Below, piece after piece: positions 1 to 9,993 of a stretch of 64,000 nucleotides of DNA. Numbering within the stretch: the first letter of the stretch is position 1; the number at the start of each line of letters is the position of its first letter. Source of the stretch: Paenibacillus albicereus (GTDB lineage Bacteria > Bacillota > Bacilli > Paenibacillales > Paenibacillaceae); the NCBI RefSeq assembly GCF_012676905.1, contig NZ_CP051428.1, positions 1,107,001 through 1,171,000 of the forward strand, read 5' to 3'. The translations under genes were made by a program, and so were the position numbers. The notes under the pieces were generated by a model. It did no database searches and was not told the origin of the DNA. It saw nothing but the letters and a program-made list of their open reading frames with translations.

Positions 1-1
1 C

Positions 2-481
2 AACAACGCCGGCATCGCCGGCGACAAGGAAGCGAGCGCTTTCGGCGAAATCGATTACGAGGCGATGTTCCGGCTGTTCGCCGTCAATGCGGTCGGCCCG
101 CTGCGCGTCGTGCAGGCGCTGAGCGGCCTGCTGCTCGCCGGCGAGGACAAGCTCGTCGTGAACATCTCCTCCGAAGCGGGGCAGATCAACCAGACATGGC
201 GGGAAGGCTGGTACGGCTACTGCATGTCCAAGGCCGCGCTCAACATCGAGTCGAACATCCTGCACAACGAGCTGAAGCCGCGCGGCGGCCGCGTGCTCGT
301 CATCCACCCCGGCTGGGTGCGGAGCTATATGGGCGGGAAGCTGAGCGAGGAAGGCACGTTCTCGGCCGCGGAGTCGGCTGCCGGCATTGCTTCTGTCATC
401 GACGGGCATCTGGCGGACCGGACGCCTCGCGAGCATCCGGCCTTCATCGACAACACCGGCGCGGAGATGAGCTGGACGTAA
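2..481 (+). CDS. Short-chain dehydrogenase/reductase (SDR), 5' truncated
   Basis: The reading frame is open from the window edge and ends with TAA, so the N-terminus, including the glycine-rich cofactor loop, lies outside. The visible part begins with the SDR NNAG motif. It continues with a NISSEAG strand carrying the catalytic serine, the YCMSK form of the active-site YxxxK, and a PGWV segment after the next strand. This is a classical NAD(P)-dependent SDR of the sniffer/carbonyl-reductase type. The substrate cannot be told. It is followed about 100 bp later by a ThuA-like gene on the same strand, so the two could be co-transcribed; this is inferred from spacing only. Confidence 0.85.
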   Translation, partial: NNAGIAGDKEASAFGEIDYEAMFRLFAVNAVGPLRVVQALSGLLLAGEDKLVVNISSEAGQINQTWREGWYGYCMSKAALNIESNILHNELKPRGGRVLVIHPGWVRSYMGGKLSEEGTFSAAESAAGIASVIDGHLADRTPREHPAFIDNTGAEMSWT

Positions 482-583
482 GGGGCGCTCTGGCCGCGCA
501 GACTGAAGGCCCGGGGGAGCTCCCCGGTTCGCTGCCTTTCCGCCATGGACCAAAGACACCATCTTTCCAAGGAGGAATCATTC

Positions 584-1243
584 ATGACTACATCCGAAGG
601 ACATCTGCCCCGCGCACTCGTCATCGGAGACAACGGAGAGCATGCGCCCTATCATCCGCTGGACGCGGTCTTCCCGGAGCTGGAGGCGATCTTTGCCGGC
701 GCCGTGGAGCTGGAGCGCACGGAAGAGTATAGCCGGCTGCGCTCGGAGGAGCTGGCGCCTTATCGCCTTGTCGTCTCCTACTCGGACCAGTGGCGTTCCG
801 GCAAGCAGCCGGAGGAGATCGAGGGATTGCTGTCGTTCGTGAGGGAGGGCGGAGCCCTTCTCGTCCTGCACAACGGCATCTCCTTGCAGGCCGATTCGGA
901 GCTGGCCGAGCTGATCGGAGGCTTTTTCACCGGGCATCCGGATTGGACGGAGCTGTCGTACTCGCCGACCGAGGCGGGCCGCGCGCATCCGATGCTCAGC
1001 GGCGTGGAGCCGTTCCGGATGGAAGAAGAGCCGTACCGGTTCGACCCGGCGACCGTGTCGACGGCGTCCGTGCTGCTGGAATACGAGCATGAGGGCAGCC
1101 GCTGGCCGGCAGCCTGGGCTCGTGCGCGCGGCGTCGGACGCGTCGCCTACCTGTCGCCGGGCCATCGCCGGGAGTCCTTCCTGCATCCGGAGTACCGCAA
1201 GCTCGTCCGGCAGGCCGGACTGTGGGCGCTGGGGGCGCTGTAA
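584..1243 (+). CDS. ThuA-like (class I glutamine amidotransferase-fold) protein
   Basis: A 219-residue protein with the ThuA/trehalose-utilisation fold signature: an N-terminal ALVIGDNGEHAPYH strand-loop, a LVVSYSDQW strand, GGALLVLHNG at the nucleophile-elbow position, and a C-terminal GRVAYLSPGHRRES segment. The usual amidotransferase cysteine is absent (LHNG), as is normal for ThuA proteins. Their role in sugar metabolism is poorly defined. The start at 584 is chosen because AAGGAGGAATC lies just upstream; an in-frame ATG at 545 lacks such a site. A paralogue is at 54066-54842, with the same HxGISL and PGH motifs. No sugar operon is adjacent, so the substrate is unknown. Confidence 0.8.
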   Translation: MTTSEGHLPRALVIGDNGEHAPYHPLDAVFPELEAIFAGAVELERTEEYSRLRSEELAPYRLVVSYSDQWRSGKQPEEIEGLLSFVREGGALLVLHNGISLQADSELAELIGGFFTGHPDWTELSYSPTEAGRAHPMLSGVEPFRMEEEPYRFDPATVSTASVLLEYEHEGSRWPAAWARARGVGRVAYLSPGHRRESFLHPEYRKLVRQAGLWALGAL

Positions 1244-1268
1244 GGAGCTATAGAGCTGCAGCGTGGAA

Positions 1269-1319
1269 GACGCCGCAGCTCTAAAGACGCCGCAGCTCGG
1301 AAGGCGTTGCAGCTCGGAG
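1269..1319. repeat. 17-bp tandem repeat, 3 copies
   Basis: Three exact-length 17-bp units start at 1269, 1286 and 1303 and share a GACGCCGCAGCTC-like core. Loose copies of GCAGCTC/GGAGCTG continue to about 1440. The stretch from 1244 to 1784 holds no convincing gene. Apart from this repeat I see only ordinary sequence leading into the ribosome binding site of the next gene. Confidence 0.6.
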
Positions 1320-1784
1320 TCTCAGCAGAACTGGAGACGCCGAGTTCCGGAGTTCATGCAGCTCGACAGGCGTCACAGGCACCGTAGCTCAGGCAGGCCG
1401 CTCTAGCTGCTGCAAGTGTGGCGGACTCTTCGGAGCTGCATGTGCGCTAAGCGCGGCAAGCGCATGAGGCTGGACCATTTGACCCTGCGCGGCACTAAGC
1501 CGAAGCTGTCGGACCGGCGTGTGCTGGCTCGCATGCTCTTGCTTCAATTTTTCAATGCGCCTGAATCTGGTCGCATCCGCTGAAATTCCGCTTGCAGGCA
1601 GGCGCCCGCAGCGGCTAGAATGATCTCATCCAGCAGCGATAGATGATGGTCAAGAATTCTGTGGCGAAGAACGCCCGGTTCCACCTTTCGGTTAGCGGCA
1701 GCTCTCGATGGTTCGAGAATGCCCGGCTATTCGACGAGGAGGAGCGGGGCTTTTTTTGCATTCTAATCCTGGAGGAGGAACGGC

Positions 1785-2307
1785 ATGGACAGTCGTCAAG
1801 AACATCGATTCGAGGAAGCGTGCCAGGCTTGGATTCAGCACCATATTCAAAGCAGCCAGGGGGAAAGGAGGAGGCGGCTGCAGCAGGACCACCCCCCCCA
1901 AGGATCGGCTGTTTCTGAAAGAAATCTGGTTCCCGGTGTTCGGGCACTTCAACGATCTGCATCCGCATTATGAAGTCCAGGATGAGAAGGGCGCGCCGGT
2001 CTTTCTTGATTTCGCGTGGCTGCCCGGCAACCAGCTTTTCCATATCGCGGTCAAGGAGTTCGAAACGTATGCCAGGCAGACGGCGGAGGAGCGCGACAGG
2101 GAGATGTTGTTCAACATGTATATGAGCATCAGCGGATTTCGGACGCTGCCGATCGCTTATGACACGCTGGTGGAAAATCCATCGCTGATCCGTTCGCTGA
2201 TGGCTGCATTCAAGGAAAAGGCGGAGAAGGAGAAGTTCGGCATTTACCCGTCAGGAATGCGCGTCTATCGCGATCTAGAATTGCCTGAAGGCTGGAAGCG
2301 TCGTTGA
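1785..2307 (+). pseudogene. Frameshifted DUF559-like gene, paralogue of the next gene
   Basis: Translation from the ATG at 1785, preceded by GGAGGAGG, gives a 38-residue start that aligns with the next gene (EEACQAWIQHHI against SSHEQWLKRHL). The frame then fails, and the homologous sequence (LFLKEIWFPVFGHFNDLHPH onward) continues one base later to a TGA at 2305-2307. The break falls at a run of eight C residues, 1892-1899. Removing one C joins the parts so that they align with the neighbour without a gap. It could be a real mutation, a phase-variable tract or a sequencing error. The protein would lack the C-terminal winged helix of its neighbour. It has IAVK where the neighbour has IDVK, so a putative catalytic acid is missing. 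Confidence 0.7.
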
Positions 2308-3020
2308 GCCGCGCCGGATTTTCACGTCACGCCGGCGATCGTCGAGGGCAGTCTTTTGCTTCGTCGCATGAGCAGTGGCTGAAGCGGCACCTCGATGCGC
2401 GAACGGGAGAGCGGAAGGATCGGCTCAAGCGAGGGCATGCCCATGGAGAGATCCTTTTCCTGCGTGCGGTATGGTGGCCGCTGTTCGGTCATTTCGACGA
2501 CCTTCATCCCGAATACGAGGTCAAGGACTGGAGAGGAGCCGCTTGCTATCTGGACTTCGCCTGGTTCGCCGAGGGGGTGAGCTTCAACATCGATGTCAAA
2601 GGCTTCGGTCCCCATGTGCAGCGGATCGATCGGACCGGCTACAGAAGAGAAGCGATGCGGGAGATGTTCCTTCACTCGCACGGATTCCGCACTTTGACCG
2701 TGGCGTACGACTCTTTGATGGAGGAGCCGGATCAAATTCGGGATCTGATCGCTCTGATTGCCCGAAGCGGCTCGAGCCTCTCCGTCGGGGCCGATCGGGA
2801 AGAGGGGCGCGGCGAAGGCGGCATGGGTCGAGTGGATGCGGCTTTGCTGCGCTACGCTCATGTTCATAGCGGCGATGTCTATCCGTTCAAGGCTGCGGAG
2901 GCGATCGGCGTCCATCGGCGGACGGCGGCGATCCATTTGAAGCGGTTGACGGAAAAAGGTCTCTTCGAGCCCGTCGCTGTCGGAGGCAAAGTGTGCCGCT
3001 ACCGCCTTCGCCCGAAGTAG
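2304..3020 (+). CDS. DUF559-like nuclease-fold domain fused to a winged helix
   Basis: A 238-residue protein that starts with TTG overlapping the TGA of the upstream paralogue, suggesting translational coupling. Residues 45-145 show a pattern like DUF559/Vsr-type PD-(D/E)XK folds: HPEYEV, LDFAW (D84), FNIDVKGFGPH (D97 and K99), an arginine-rich helix, then GFRTLTVAYD. Residues 175-238 look like a winged helix-turn-helix (AAEAIGVHRRTAAIHLKRL, then a CRYRLRPK wing). Family members in Bacilli are usually labelled only as putative transcriptional regulators. Whether the nuclease-like part cleaves DNA or has become a binding domain is not known. The domain call is from pattern reading, not a search. 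Confidence 0.65.
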   Translation: MSRAGFSRHAGDRRGQSFASSHEQWLKRHLDARTGERKDRLKRGHAHGEILFLRAVWWPLFGHFDDLHPEYEVKDWRGAACYLDFAWFAEGVSFNIDVKGFGPHVQRIDRTGYRREAMREMFLHSHGFRTLTVAYDSLMEEPDQIRDLIALIARSGSSLSVGADREEGRGEGGMGRVDAALLRYAHVHSGDVYPFKAAEAIGVHRRTAAIHLKRLTEKGLFEPVAVGGKVCRYRLRPK

Positions 3021-3206
3021 GCGAAGCGGCGCGCTTGCCAGGCTTTCTTGTGGCGACGCCTGCCTCCGCAAGCTCGATCGTCGGAACGACAAGTTCAATA
3101 ATCAGAACGACTGTAATAGCGGATAGCTGCCTAGCTTGGCTGCTTTCGTAGTCGGTTTATGACTCGCCAGAGTTCGGGCTCTTCTTGGCAGGGCGGGCTA
3201 TTCTGA

Positions 3207-3390
3207 ATCCAAGGCAGAAATGTGCCTTGAAAAGGTGGGAAGTGCGTTGAAATTAAAGATCCAAGTCACATAAGTGCCTTGGACTGGTGGGGGACGGGTT
3301 GAAAATAAAAATCCAAGGCACAAATGTGACTTGGATGGCTAAAATCGCTCTGAACATAAAAATCCAAGGCACAAATGTGCCTTGGATGGA
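3207..3390. repeat. Palindromic repeat array, 4 units at 52-bp spacing
   Basis: Units start at 3207, 3259, 3311 and 3362, giving spacings of 52, 52 and 51 bp. Each begins ATCC and carries a 22-bp palindrome with 10-bp arms CCAAGGCACA and TGTGCCTTGG around AA. The last copy is perfect; the others have one to a few changes. The linkers share a GTTGAAAATAAAA-like A-rich end. The array lies between convergent genes in the gap 3021-3771. The same palindrome recurs at 46639, 46743 and, degenerate, at 46845. No protein-coding sense is apparent. Confidence 0.85.
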
Positions 3391-3444
3391 CGGAAGGCGA
3401 GCTGCGGCGATGCGCAGCCGCTGCTGGTCGAGCTCAGCTGAAAA

Positions 3445-3512
3445 TCACGCTGAGCTCGAACCGCGTTTGGCGTGATACTCACGCTGAGCTCGAACCGCGC
3501 TTGGCAGTGCCG
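3445..3512. repeat. 34-bp direct duplication
   Basis: TCACGCTGAGCTCGAACCGC occurs at 3445 and again at 3479, each followed by a similar GTTTGG/GCTTGG segment. This gives two 34-bp direct repeats. The second copy ends about 260 bp before the 3' end of the convergent dppC-like gene. Confidence 0.6.
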
Positions 3513-3771
3513 GCGCGCTAAGCGCCCAAGGCGGCTTCCGCCGCGAAGTCCATGCGCCGACCATCGAGGGCACCTTCCGTAAGACGAGCAGCCCCCGATT
3601 GCTTGAGCCGCACCAAGCGCAGCCCTTCGAGCGGATCGCCGGAGGCGCGCGGAGCAGGTGTACGGCCAGCCAATCGCCAAAGGCGCACGAAGGAGGTACC
3701 CGGCGAGCTATACGCCGAAGGCGCAATCCGCTTGCCAAGCTGCCGCATCAAGCGCTGCCCGGCTCCCCGCC

Positions 3772-4665
3772 TCACCGCTTCATCCGCGGATCGAGCACGT
3801 CGCGCAGGCCGTCGCCGATCAGGTTGAAGCCGAGCACGGTGAGCATGATCGCGAGGCCGGGGAAGAGCACCGTCCACGGCGCCTTCTGGATGAGCTGGCG
3901 CGAGTCGGACAGCATCTTGCCCCACTCCGGTTCCGGCGGCTGCGCGCCGAGGCCGAGGAAGCCGAGGGCCGCGGCCTCGATGATCGCGGTCGCGATGCCG
4001 AGCGTGCCTTGCACGATGATCGGCCCGAGGCTGTTGGGCAGGATGTGATGCAGCAGGATGCGCGAGCTCTTCATGCCGAGCGAGCGCGCGGCGACGATAT
4101 ATTCCTCCTCGCGCAGGCTGAGCACCTTGGCCCGGACGAGCCGGCCGAACACCGGCACGTTGACGATGGCGATCGCGAGCAGGGCGTTCTGCAGCGACGG
4201 CCCGAGCGCGGCGACGATGGCGATCGCGAGCAGGATGCCGGGGAACGCGAGCAGGATGTCGAACAGGCGCGAGATGATCGCATCCCACCAGCGGCCGTAG
4301 TAGCCGGCGAGGATGCCGAGCAGCGTGCCGGCGACGATCGAGCCGAGCACGGAGGAGACGCCGACCCACAGGGAGATGCGGGCGCCATGGATGAGCCGGG
4401 AGAGGATGTCCCGCCCCAGGTCGTCCGTGCCGAGCCAGTGCTCCCCGCTCGGAGGCTGGAGCCGGTTCATCAGCTCCTGCTCCTTGTAGTCGTAGGGGGC
4501 GATCACCGGAGCGAGCGCGGCCACGAGGATGAAAAAGACAATGATGCCGAGCCCCGCCATCGCCATGCGGTTGCGGCGGAAGCTGCGCCAGGCGTCCCGC
4601 CAAGGGGACGACGCCTCTTCCTGCTTGGGCAGCGGGACGGGCAGGCGCACAGCCGGTTGCGACAC
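3772..4665 (-). CDS. dppC: Dipeptide/oligopeptide ABC transporter permease, DppC type
   Basis: A 297-residue inner-membrane permease, last gene of a five-gene minus-strand operon. It has the OppC N-terminal region (SFRRNRMAMAGLGI helix), the HWLGTDDLGRDILSRLIHG segment typical of DppC/OppC, and a BPD_transp_1 domain with about six helices. The EAA-type loop reads AARSLGMKSSRILLHHILPN. The chosen start is GTG at 4665, with GGAGGGG upstream and 11 bp after the dppB-like stop; longer in-frame readings only extend into dppB. It would pair with the DppB-like permease to form the transmembrane channel. The exact substrate (dipeptide, oligopeptide or nickel) cannot be read from the sequence. Confidence 0.9.
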   Translation of the reverse strand: MSQPAVRLPVPLPKQEEASSPWRDAWRSFRRNRMAMAGLGIIVFFILVAALAPVIAPYDYKEQELMNRLQPPSGEHWLGTDDLGRDILSRLIHGARISLWVGVSSVLGSIVAGTLLGILAGYYGRWWDAIISRLFDILLAFPGILLAIAIVAALGPSLQNALLAIAIVNVPVFGRLVRAKVLSLREEEYIVAARSLGMKSSRILLHHILPNSLGPIIVQGTLGIATAIIEAAALGFLGLGAQPPEPEWGKMLSDSRQLIQKAPWTVLFPGLAIMLTVLGFNLIGDGLRDVLDPRMKR

Positions 4666-4676
4666 GGATACCCCTC

Positions 4677-5681
<1,005 letters not shown>

Positions 5682-5687
5682 GGCGGC

Positions 5688-7370
5688 CTACTCGAAGTAG
5701 ACGTCGCTGTACGGCTCCCCGCCGGTCGGCGAAGGCACGTAGCCCTTGAGGCTCGCCTTGCCCGCCAGCAGCGGCGTCGAGTGCACGAGCGGAACCCACG
5801 GCGCGTCCTGCTTGATCAGCACCTGCGCCTGCTTGTACAGCTCCTCGCGCTTGGCCGGGTCCGTCTCGGCCTGGCCTTCGCTCAGCAGCTTGTTCACTTC
5901 TTCATTGGAATAGAAGCTGTAGTTGTTGCTGCCGATCGTATCCTTGTGCAGCAGCGTGAACAGGAAGTTGTCGGGATCGCCGTTGTCGCCGTTCCAGCCG
6001 AGCATGTACAGGTCGTCCTTCTCGCCATCCTTCGCGTCGTCGAGGTAGGTCGCCCACTCCGGCGATTCGATGCGCGTCTTGACCCCGATCTTGGCGAAAT
6101 CCGCCTGGATCGCTTCGGCCACCTTCTTGCCGTCCGGCATGTACGGGCGCGCGACCGGCATGGCGTAGAACACCATCTCCTCCGGCAGGCCGTTCGGGTA
6201 GCCGGCTTCGGCGAGCAGCTGCTTCGCCTTTTCGAGATCGTACGGATAATCCTTGATGTCCGCGTTCCAGCCGAGCGTGCTCGGCGGCATCGGGTTGACC
6301 GCCGCTTCGGCGAGGCCGGCGTAGAAGGCGCTGATGATGCCTTCCTTGTTGACGGCGTGGCTCAGGGCAACGCGCACCTTCGGATCGTCGAACGGCTTTT
6401 TCTTCAAGTTGAAGCCGACGTAGCCGACGTTGAACGACGGACGCTCGATCTTCTGCAGCTCGGCGTTGCTCTCCAGCGTGCCGAGATCATCCGGGTTGAC
6501 GCCTTCCATCAGGTCGATCTCGCCGTTCTGCAGCGCCGTCAGGCGAGCCGAGTTGTCCGGAATGACCGTGATGATGACCCGCTCGAGCTTCGGCAGGCCG
6601 GATTGCCAGTAGGTCGGGTTCTTCTCCACGGTGATCGACTCGCTGCGCTTCCACTCCTTGAAGACGAACGGACCGGTGCCGACCGGCTCGCTCTTGAACT
6701 TGTCCTTCTTCTCCTCGACCGCCTTGGGCGAAGCGATGCCGAACGACGGCATGGCGATGTTCTGCAGGAACGGCGCCTGCGGCTTGTTCAGCGTGAACTG
6801 CACGGTAGCGGGATCGACCGCCTTCACTTCCTTGATGACGCGGGCCCCTTCGGGTCCGAACATCGAGTCGTAGTAGTAGAACGAGTCGCCCTCGTACTTG
6901 TTCGGACTGTTCGGATCGCTCCAGCGATTGTAGTTGAAGACGACGGCGTCGGCATTGAAGTCGGTGCCGTCATGGAACTTGACGCCTTGGCGCAGCTTGA
7001 ACGTATAGGTCAGTCCGTCGTCCGACACGTCATAGCTCTCGGCGAGGGCAGGCTGGACCTCGGTCGTGCCCGCTTTGTAAGACAGCAGTCCTTCGAAAAT
7101 CTGCTCCGTCACCTTTGTCGATTCGCCGTCGGTGACGATGGCCGGATCGAGCGCGGCGGAGTCGCCGCCGCGAGCGACGATGAGCGTGTCCTGGGAGCTG
7201 GCCGCGCCGTCGGTCGGCGCTGCGCTGGCGGTCGGCGCCGGGCTGCCGCTCGCGCCGCCGTTTTGCGCCGCAGGCGCGTTGCTGTTGCCGCTGCAGCCGG
7301 CGATGGCGAGCGTGGCGGCGAGCAGCATCGCCGTGGCGGATGTCCATTTGGTGCCTTTGATGATGGTCAA
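5688..7370 (-). CDS. dppA: Peptide ABC transporter substrate-binding lipoprotein
   Basis: A 560-residue SBP_bac_5 family protein. The N-terminus is a lipoprotein signal with lipobox IAGC, followed by a Gly/Ala/Pro-rich tether. The mature part carries the family pattern LRQGVKFHDGTDFNADAVVF and later LGWNGDNGDPDNFLF. The start is TTG at 7370 behind GGGGAGG. An in-frame ATG at 7481 would bury the signal peptide behind 37 residues, so TTG is preferred. The gene lies between the ATPase and permease genes, an arrangement common in Bacilli. It delivers peptides to DppBC at the membrane's outer face. Confidence 0.9.
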   Translation of the reverse strand: MTIIKGTKWTSATAMLLAATLAIAGCSGNSNAPAAQNGGASGSPAPTASAAPTDGAASSQDTLIVARGGDSAALDPAIVTDGESTKVTEQIFEGLLSYKAGTTEVQPALAESYDVSDDGLTYTFKLRQGVKFHDGTDFNADAVVFNYNRWSDPNSPNKYEGDSFYYYDSMFGPEGARVIKEVKAVDPATVQFTLNKPQAPFLQNIAMPSFGIASPKAVEEKKDKFKSEPVGTGPFVFKEWKRSESITVEKNPTYWQSGLPKLERVIITVIPDNSARLTALQNGEIDLMEGVNPDDLGTLESNAELQKIERPSFNVGYVGFNLKKKPFDDPKVRVALSHAVNKEGIISAFYAGLAEAAVNPMPPSTLGWNADIKDYPYDLEKAKQLLAEAGYPNGLPEEMVFYAMPVARPYMPDGKKVAEAIQADFAKIGVKTRIESPEWATYLDDAKDGEKDDLYMLGWNGDNGDPDNFLFTLLHKDTIGSNNYSFYSNEEVNKLLSEGQAETDPAKREELYKQAQVLIKQDAPWVPLVHSTPLLAGKASLKGYVPSPTGGEPYSDVYFE

Positions 7371-7452
7371 GATCGATTCCTCCCCTTGTCGTTGGCTGGT
7401 GCCGAGTCTGGCCTTGCCTTGCTGTATAAGTTGAAATCTCCGCCTTTGAGGG

Positions 7453-8454
7453 TCAAGGATAGAGATGACAAGCCGTTCCATGCCCCTCGCCGTCGAACTT
7501 CAGCGGAGGCCGCTGCGCGCGGCAGATGTCCATCGCGACCGGGCAGCGCGTATGGAACACGCAGCCTTCCGGGACGTTCGCGGGACTGGGCACGTCGCCT
7601 TGCAGCACGATCCGCTCGGCGGCCGCTCCGGGCACCGGATGGGGAGCCGCGGACAGCAGCGCCTTGGTGTACGGATGACGCGGTTCCCGGTAGAGCGGAC
7701 GCTTGTCCGCGATCTCGACGACGCGGCCGAGATACATGACCGCGACCCGATCGCAAAAATGCTTCACGACGCTCAGGTCATGCGCGATGAACACATACGT
7801 CAGTCCCATGCGCTCCCGCAGGTCCTGCATCAGGTTGAGGATCTGCGACTGGATCGACACGTCGAGCGCGGATACCGGCTCGTCGGCGACGATCAGCTTG
7901 GGCTCCAGCATGAGCGCCCGCGCGATGGCGACGCGCTGCCGCTGGCCGCCGGAGAATTGATGCGGGTACCGGTCGAGCTGCCAGGCGCTGAGGCCGACCG
8001 TCTCCATCGTGCGGGCGACCCGCTCGCGGCGCTCCGCCGCATTGCCGATGCCGTGCACGATCAGCGGCTCCTCGAGGATCTTGCCGATGCGATGCCGCGG
8101 GTTGAGCGAGGCGAAGGGGTCCTGGAAAATCATCTGCATGTCCCGTCGCTTGCGCCGCAGCGCCTCGTCGCTCAAGGCGAGGACGTCTTCGCCGTCAAAA
8201 CGGACTTGCCCGCTCGTCGGCTCCAGCAGCCGCAGCAGCGAGCGGCCGGTCGTCGACTTGCCGCAGCCGCTCTCCCCGACGATGCCGAACGATTCGCCGC
8301 GCCGGACCCGGAAGCTGACGCCGTCGACCGCCTTCACCTGGCCGGACACCCGCTGCAGCAAGCCGCTGCGGATCGGAAAATGGGTGCGGAGCTCCTCGAC
8401 TTCAAGGAGCGCTTCCGCCTCCTGGGGGTTGTCCATCTTCGCCGCTGCGTTCAA
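7453..8454 (-). CDS. dppF: Peptide ABC transporter ATP-binding protein, DppF type
   Basis: A 333-residue ATPase. Walker A is GESGCGKST, the Q-loop is [13 protein letters not shown], the signature is [15 protein letters not shown], and Walker B is [12 protein letters not shown] followed by the switch histidine in FIAHDLS. The C-terminal oligopeptide-transporter extension ([14 protein letters not shown], then [14 protein letters not shown]) contains the cysteine cluster common in OppD/F proteins. The ATG overlaps the stop of the DppD-like gene by 4 bp (ATGA). It forms the second nucleotide-binding subunit with the DppD homologue. Confidence 0.93.
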   Translation of the reverse strand: MNAAAKMDNPQEAEALLEVEELRTHFPIRSGLLQRVSGQVKAVDGVSFRVRRGESFGIVGESGCGKSTTGRSLLRLLEPTSGQVRFDGEDVLALSDEALRRKRRDMQMIFQDPFASLNPRHRIGKILEEPLIVHGIGNAAERRERVARTMETVGLSAWQLDRYPHQFSGGQRQRVAIARALMLEPKLIVADEPVSALDVSIQSQILNLMQDLRERMGLTYVFIAHDLSVVKHFCDRVAVMYLGRVVEIADKRPLYREPRHPYTKALLSAAPHPVPGAAAERIVLQGDVPSPANVPEGCVFHTRCPVAMDICRAQRPPLKFDGEGHGTACHLYP

Positions 8455-9440
8455 TTCGCCACCTCCTGGGTCGTATTCAGCCAGCAGCGCGACCGGTGGG
8501 AGGGATTGGCGCCCGCGATCAGCTCCGGCAGCTGCTCGGCGCAGATGGGCATCGCATGCTCGCAGCGCGGAGCGAAGCGGCAGCCCTGGGCGATCGCGCC
8601 GGGGCGGGGAACCTGGCCGGGGATCGAGTACAGCCGATCGCGCTCCTCGTCCAGCCGCGGGATGGAGCGGATCAGTCCCTGCGTGTAGGGATGGCGCGCA
8701 TCGGTGAGAATATCATGGACGGAGCCTTCCTCGACGACTTTGCCGGCATACATGACGACGACCCGCTCGCACAGCTCCGCGACGACGCCGAGATCATGCG
8801 TAATCATCATGATCGCCGTGCCGGTCTCGCGGTTGAGGGTCTTCATCAGGTCGAGGATCTGGGCTTGGATCGTCACGTCGAGCGCCGTCGTCGGCTCGTC
8901 GGCGATGAGCAGCTCCGGCTCGCAGCAGAGCGCGATCGCGATCATGACGCGCTGCCGCATGCCGCCGGACAGCTGGTGCGGGTAAGCCCGCGCGACGCCC
9001 TCGGCGCGGGGGATGCCGACCTTGCGCAGCATCTCGACTGCGATCTCGGCGGCTTCCTTGCGCCTCATCGAACGATGGACGCGCAGCGTCTCGCCGATCT
9101 GATCGCCGATCGTCAGCAGCGGATTGAGCGAGGTCATCGGCTCCTGGAAAATCATCGAAATCTCGTTGCCCCGCACCTGCTTCATCCGCTTCTCCTTGGC
9201 GCGGAGCAGGTCCTCGCCCTTGAAGCGGATCGATCCTTTCGCATAGCGGGCAAGCGGCTCGGGCAGCAGCCGCAGGATCGACAGGGAGGTGACGCTTTTG
9301 CCGCAGCCGGATTCGCCCACGATGCCGACGATTTCGCCGGATCGCACGGTCAAATCGACTCCGTCCACGGCTGGCAGTTCGCCGCGGTCCGTGGCGAAGT
9401 ACGTATGCAGGTCGGTTAATTCCAGCAGGCTCGGTGCCAT
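8451..9440 (-). CDS. dppD: Peptide ABC transporter ATP-binding protein, DppD type
   Basis: A 329-residue ATPase and first gene of the operon. It shows Walker [11 protein letters not shown]-loop [14 protein letters not shown], signature [15 protein letters not shown], Walker [13 protein letters not shown] and H-loop MITHDLG. The C-terminus has the oligopeptide-transporter motif [29 protein letters not shown] precedes the ATG. The upstream region (9441-9993) is distinctly AT-rich and must hold the operon promoter, but I could not assign a clear -35/-10 pair. Confidence 0.93.
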   Translation of the reverse strand: MAPSLLELTDLHTYFATDRGELPAVDGVDLTVRSGEIVGIVGESGCGKSVTSLSILRLLPEPLARYAKGSIRFKGEDLLRAKEKRMKQVRGNEISMIFQEPMTSLNPLLTIGDQIGETLRVHRSMRRKEAAEIAVEMLRKVGIPRAEGVARAYPHQLSGGMRQRVMIAIALCCEPELLIADEPTTALDVTIQAQILDLMKTLNRETGTAIMMITHDLGVVAELCERVVVMYAGKVVEEGSVHDILTDARHPYTQGLIRSIPRLDEERDRLYSIPGQVPRPGAIAQGCRFAPRCEHAMPICAEQLPELIAGANPSHRSRCWLNTTQEVAN

Positions 9441-9993
9441 GCCATCTCTCCCTTATGACTTTTTGGATGTTTTTTACTTTAATGCGTTGGTGCATCATGA
9501 AAGCAATGCGTTGATTCGATTGCTTTCCGCTTCGATTCCTGCCAAAGACAGCCATGAATCAACAGAATTTTACGTCATATTTCATGCCATTGATTGTAAA
9601 TCAAAAGCAGTAGATTCGTAAATAGTGAATAAACAGTCGAATAGATTTATAATTACTTATATTATAGTGTATGTAAGCGCTTTATAGCTGAGGAGGAAAG
9701 AGGCTAAAGTCCCAATTATGGATCGTCATGCTAATTGGAGTTAGGTTTGTTGACGTAATTCGACACGAAATTATATTCAAATTATTCAGTCTTTATTGGA
9801 GATACAATCGGAGAATAGAACAGAATAGGTCTATTATTTATGCGAAATGCAGCATGTTTAATGATGGAATCATGGATGTCGATCGCGGTTAGGTACGAAG
9901 ATGCAAGAACGGATGATCGGGGGTATCGGAAACGGAACGAAGCTTCAGCTTTTGCTGAAGCATGGGGTCGAAACAGAGGGATGCGGCTTTCCT
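9441..9993. other. AT-rich intergenic region with a cre-like site
   Basis: This gap between two minus-strand genes is far richer in A and T than its surroundings, especially 9441-9860. I find no convincing gene. A 14-bp sequence at 9672-9685 (TGTAAGCGCTTTAT) matches the cre consensus in 12 of 14 positions, about 230 bp upstream of dppD. That distance makes a direct role uncertain. Promoter elements for the dpp operon presumably lie here but are not clear. Confidence 0.4.

Noticed and set aside
9716-9744. Eight-codon frame after GAGGAGGAAAG in the dpp upstream region
   Set aside because: The ribosome-like site is too far from the ATG, and the frame is too short and lies in AT-rich non-coding DNA.
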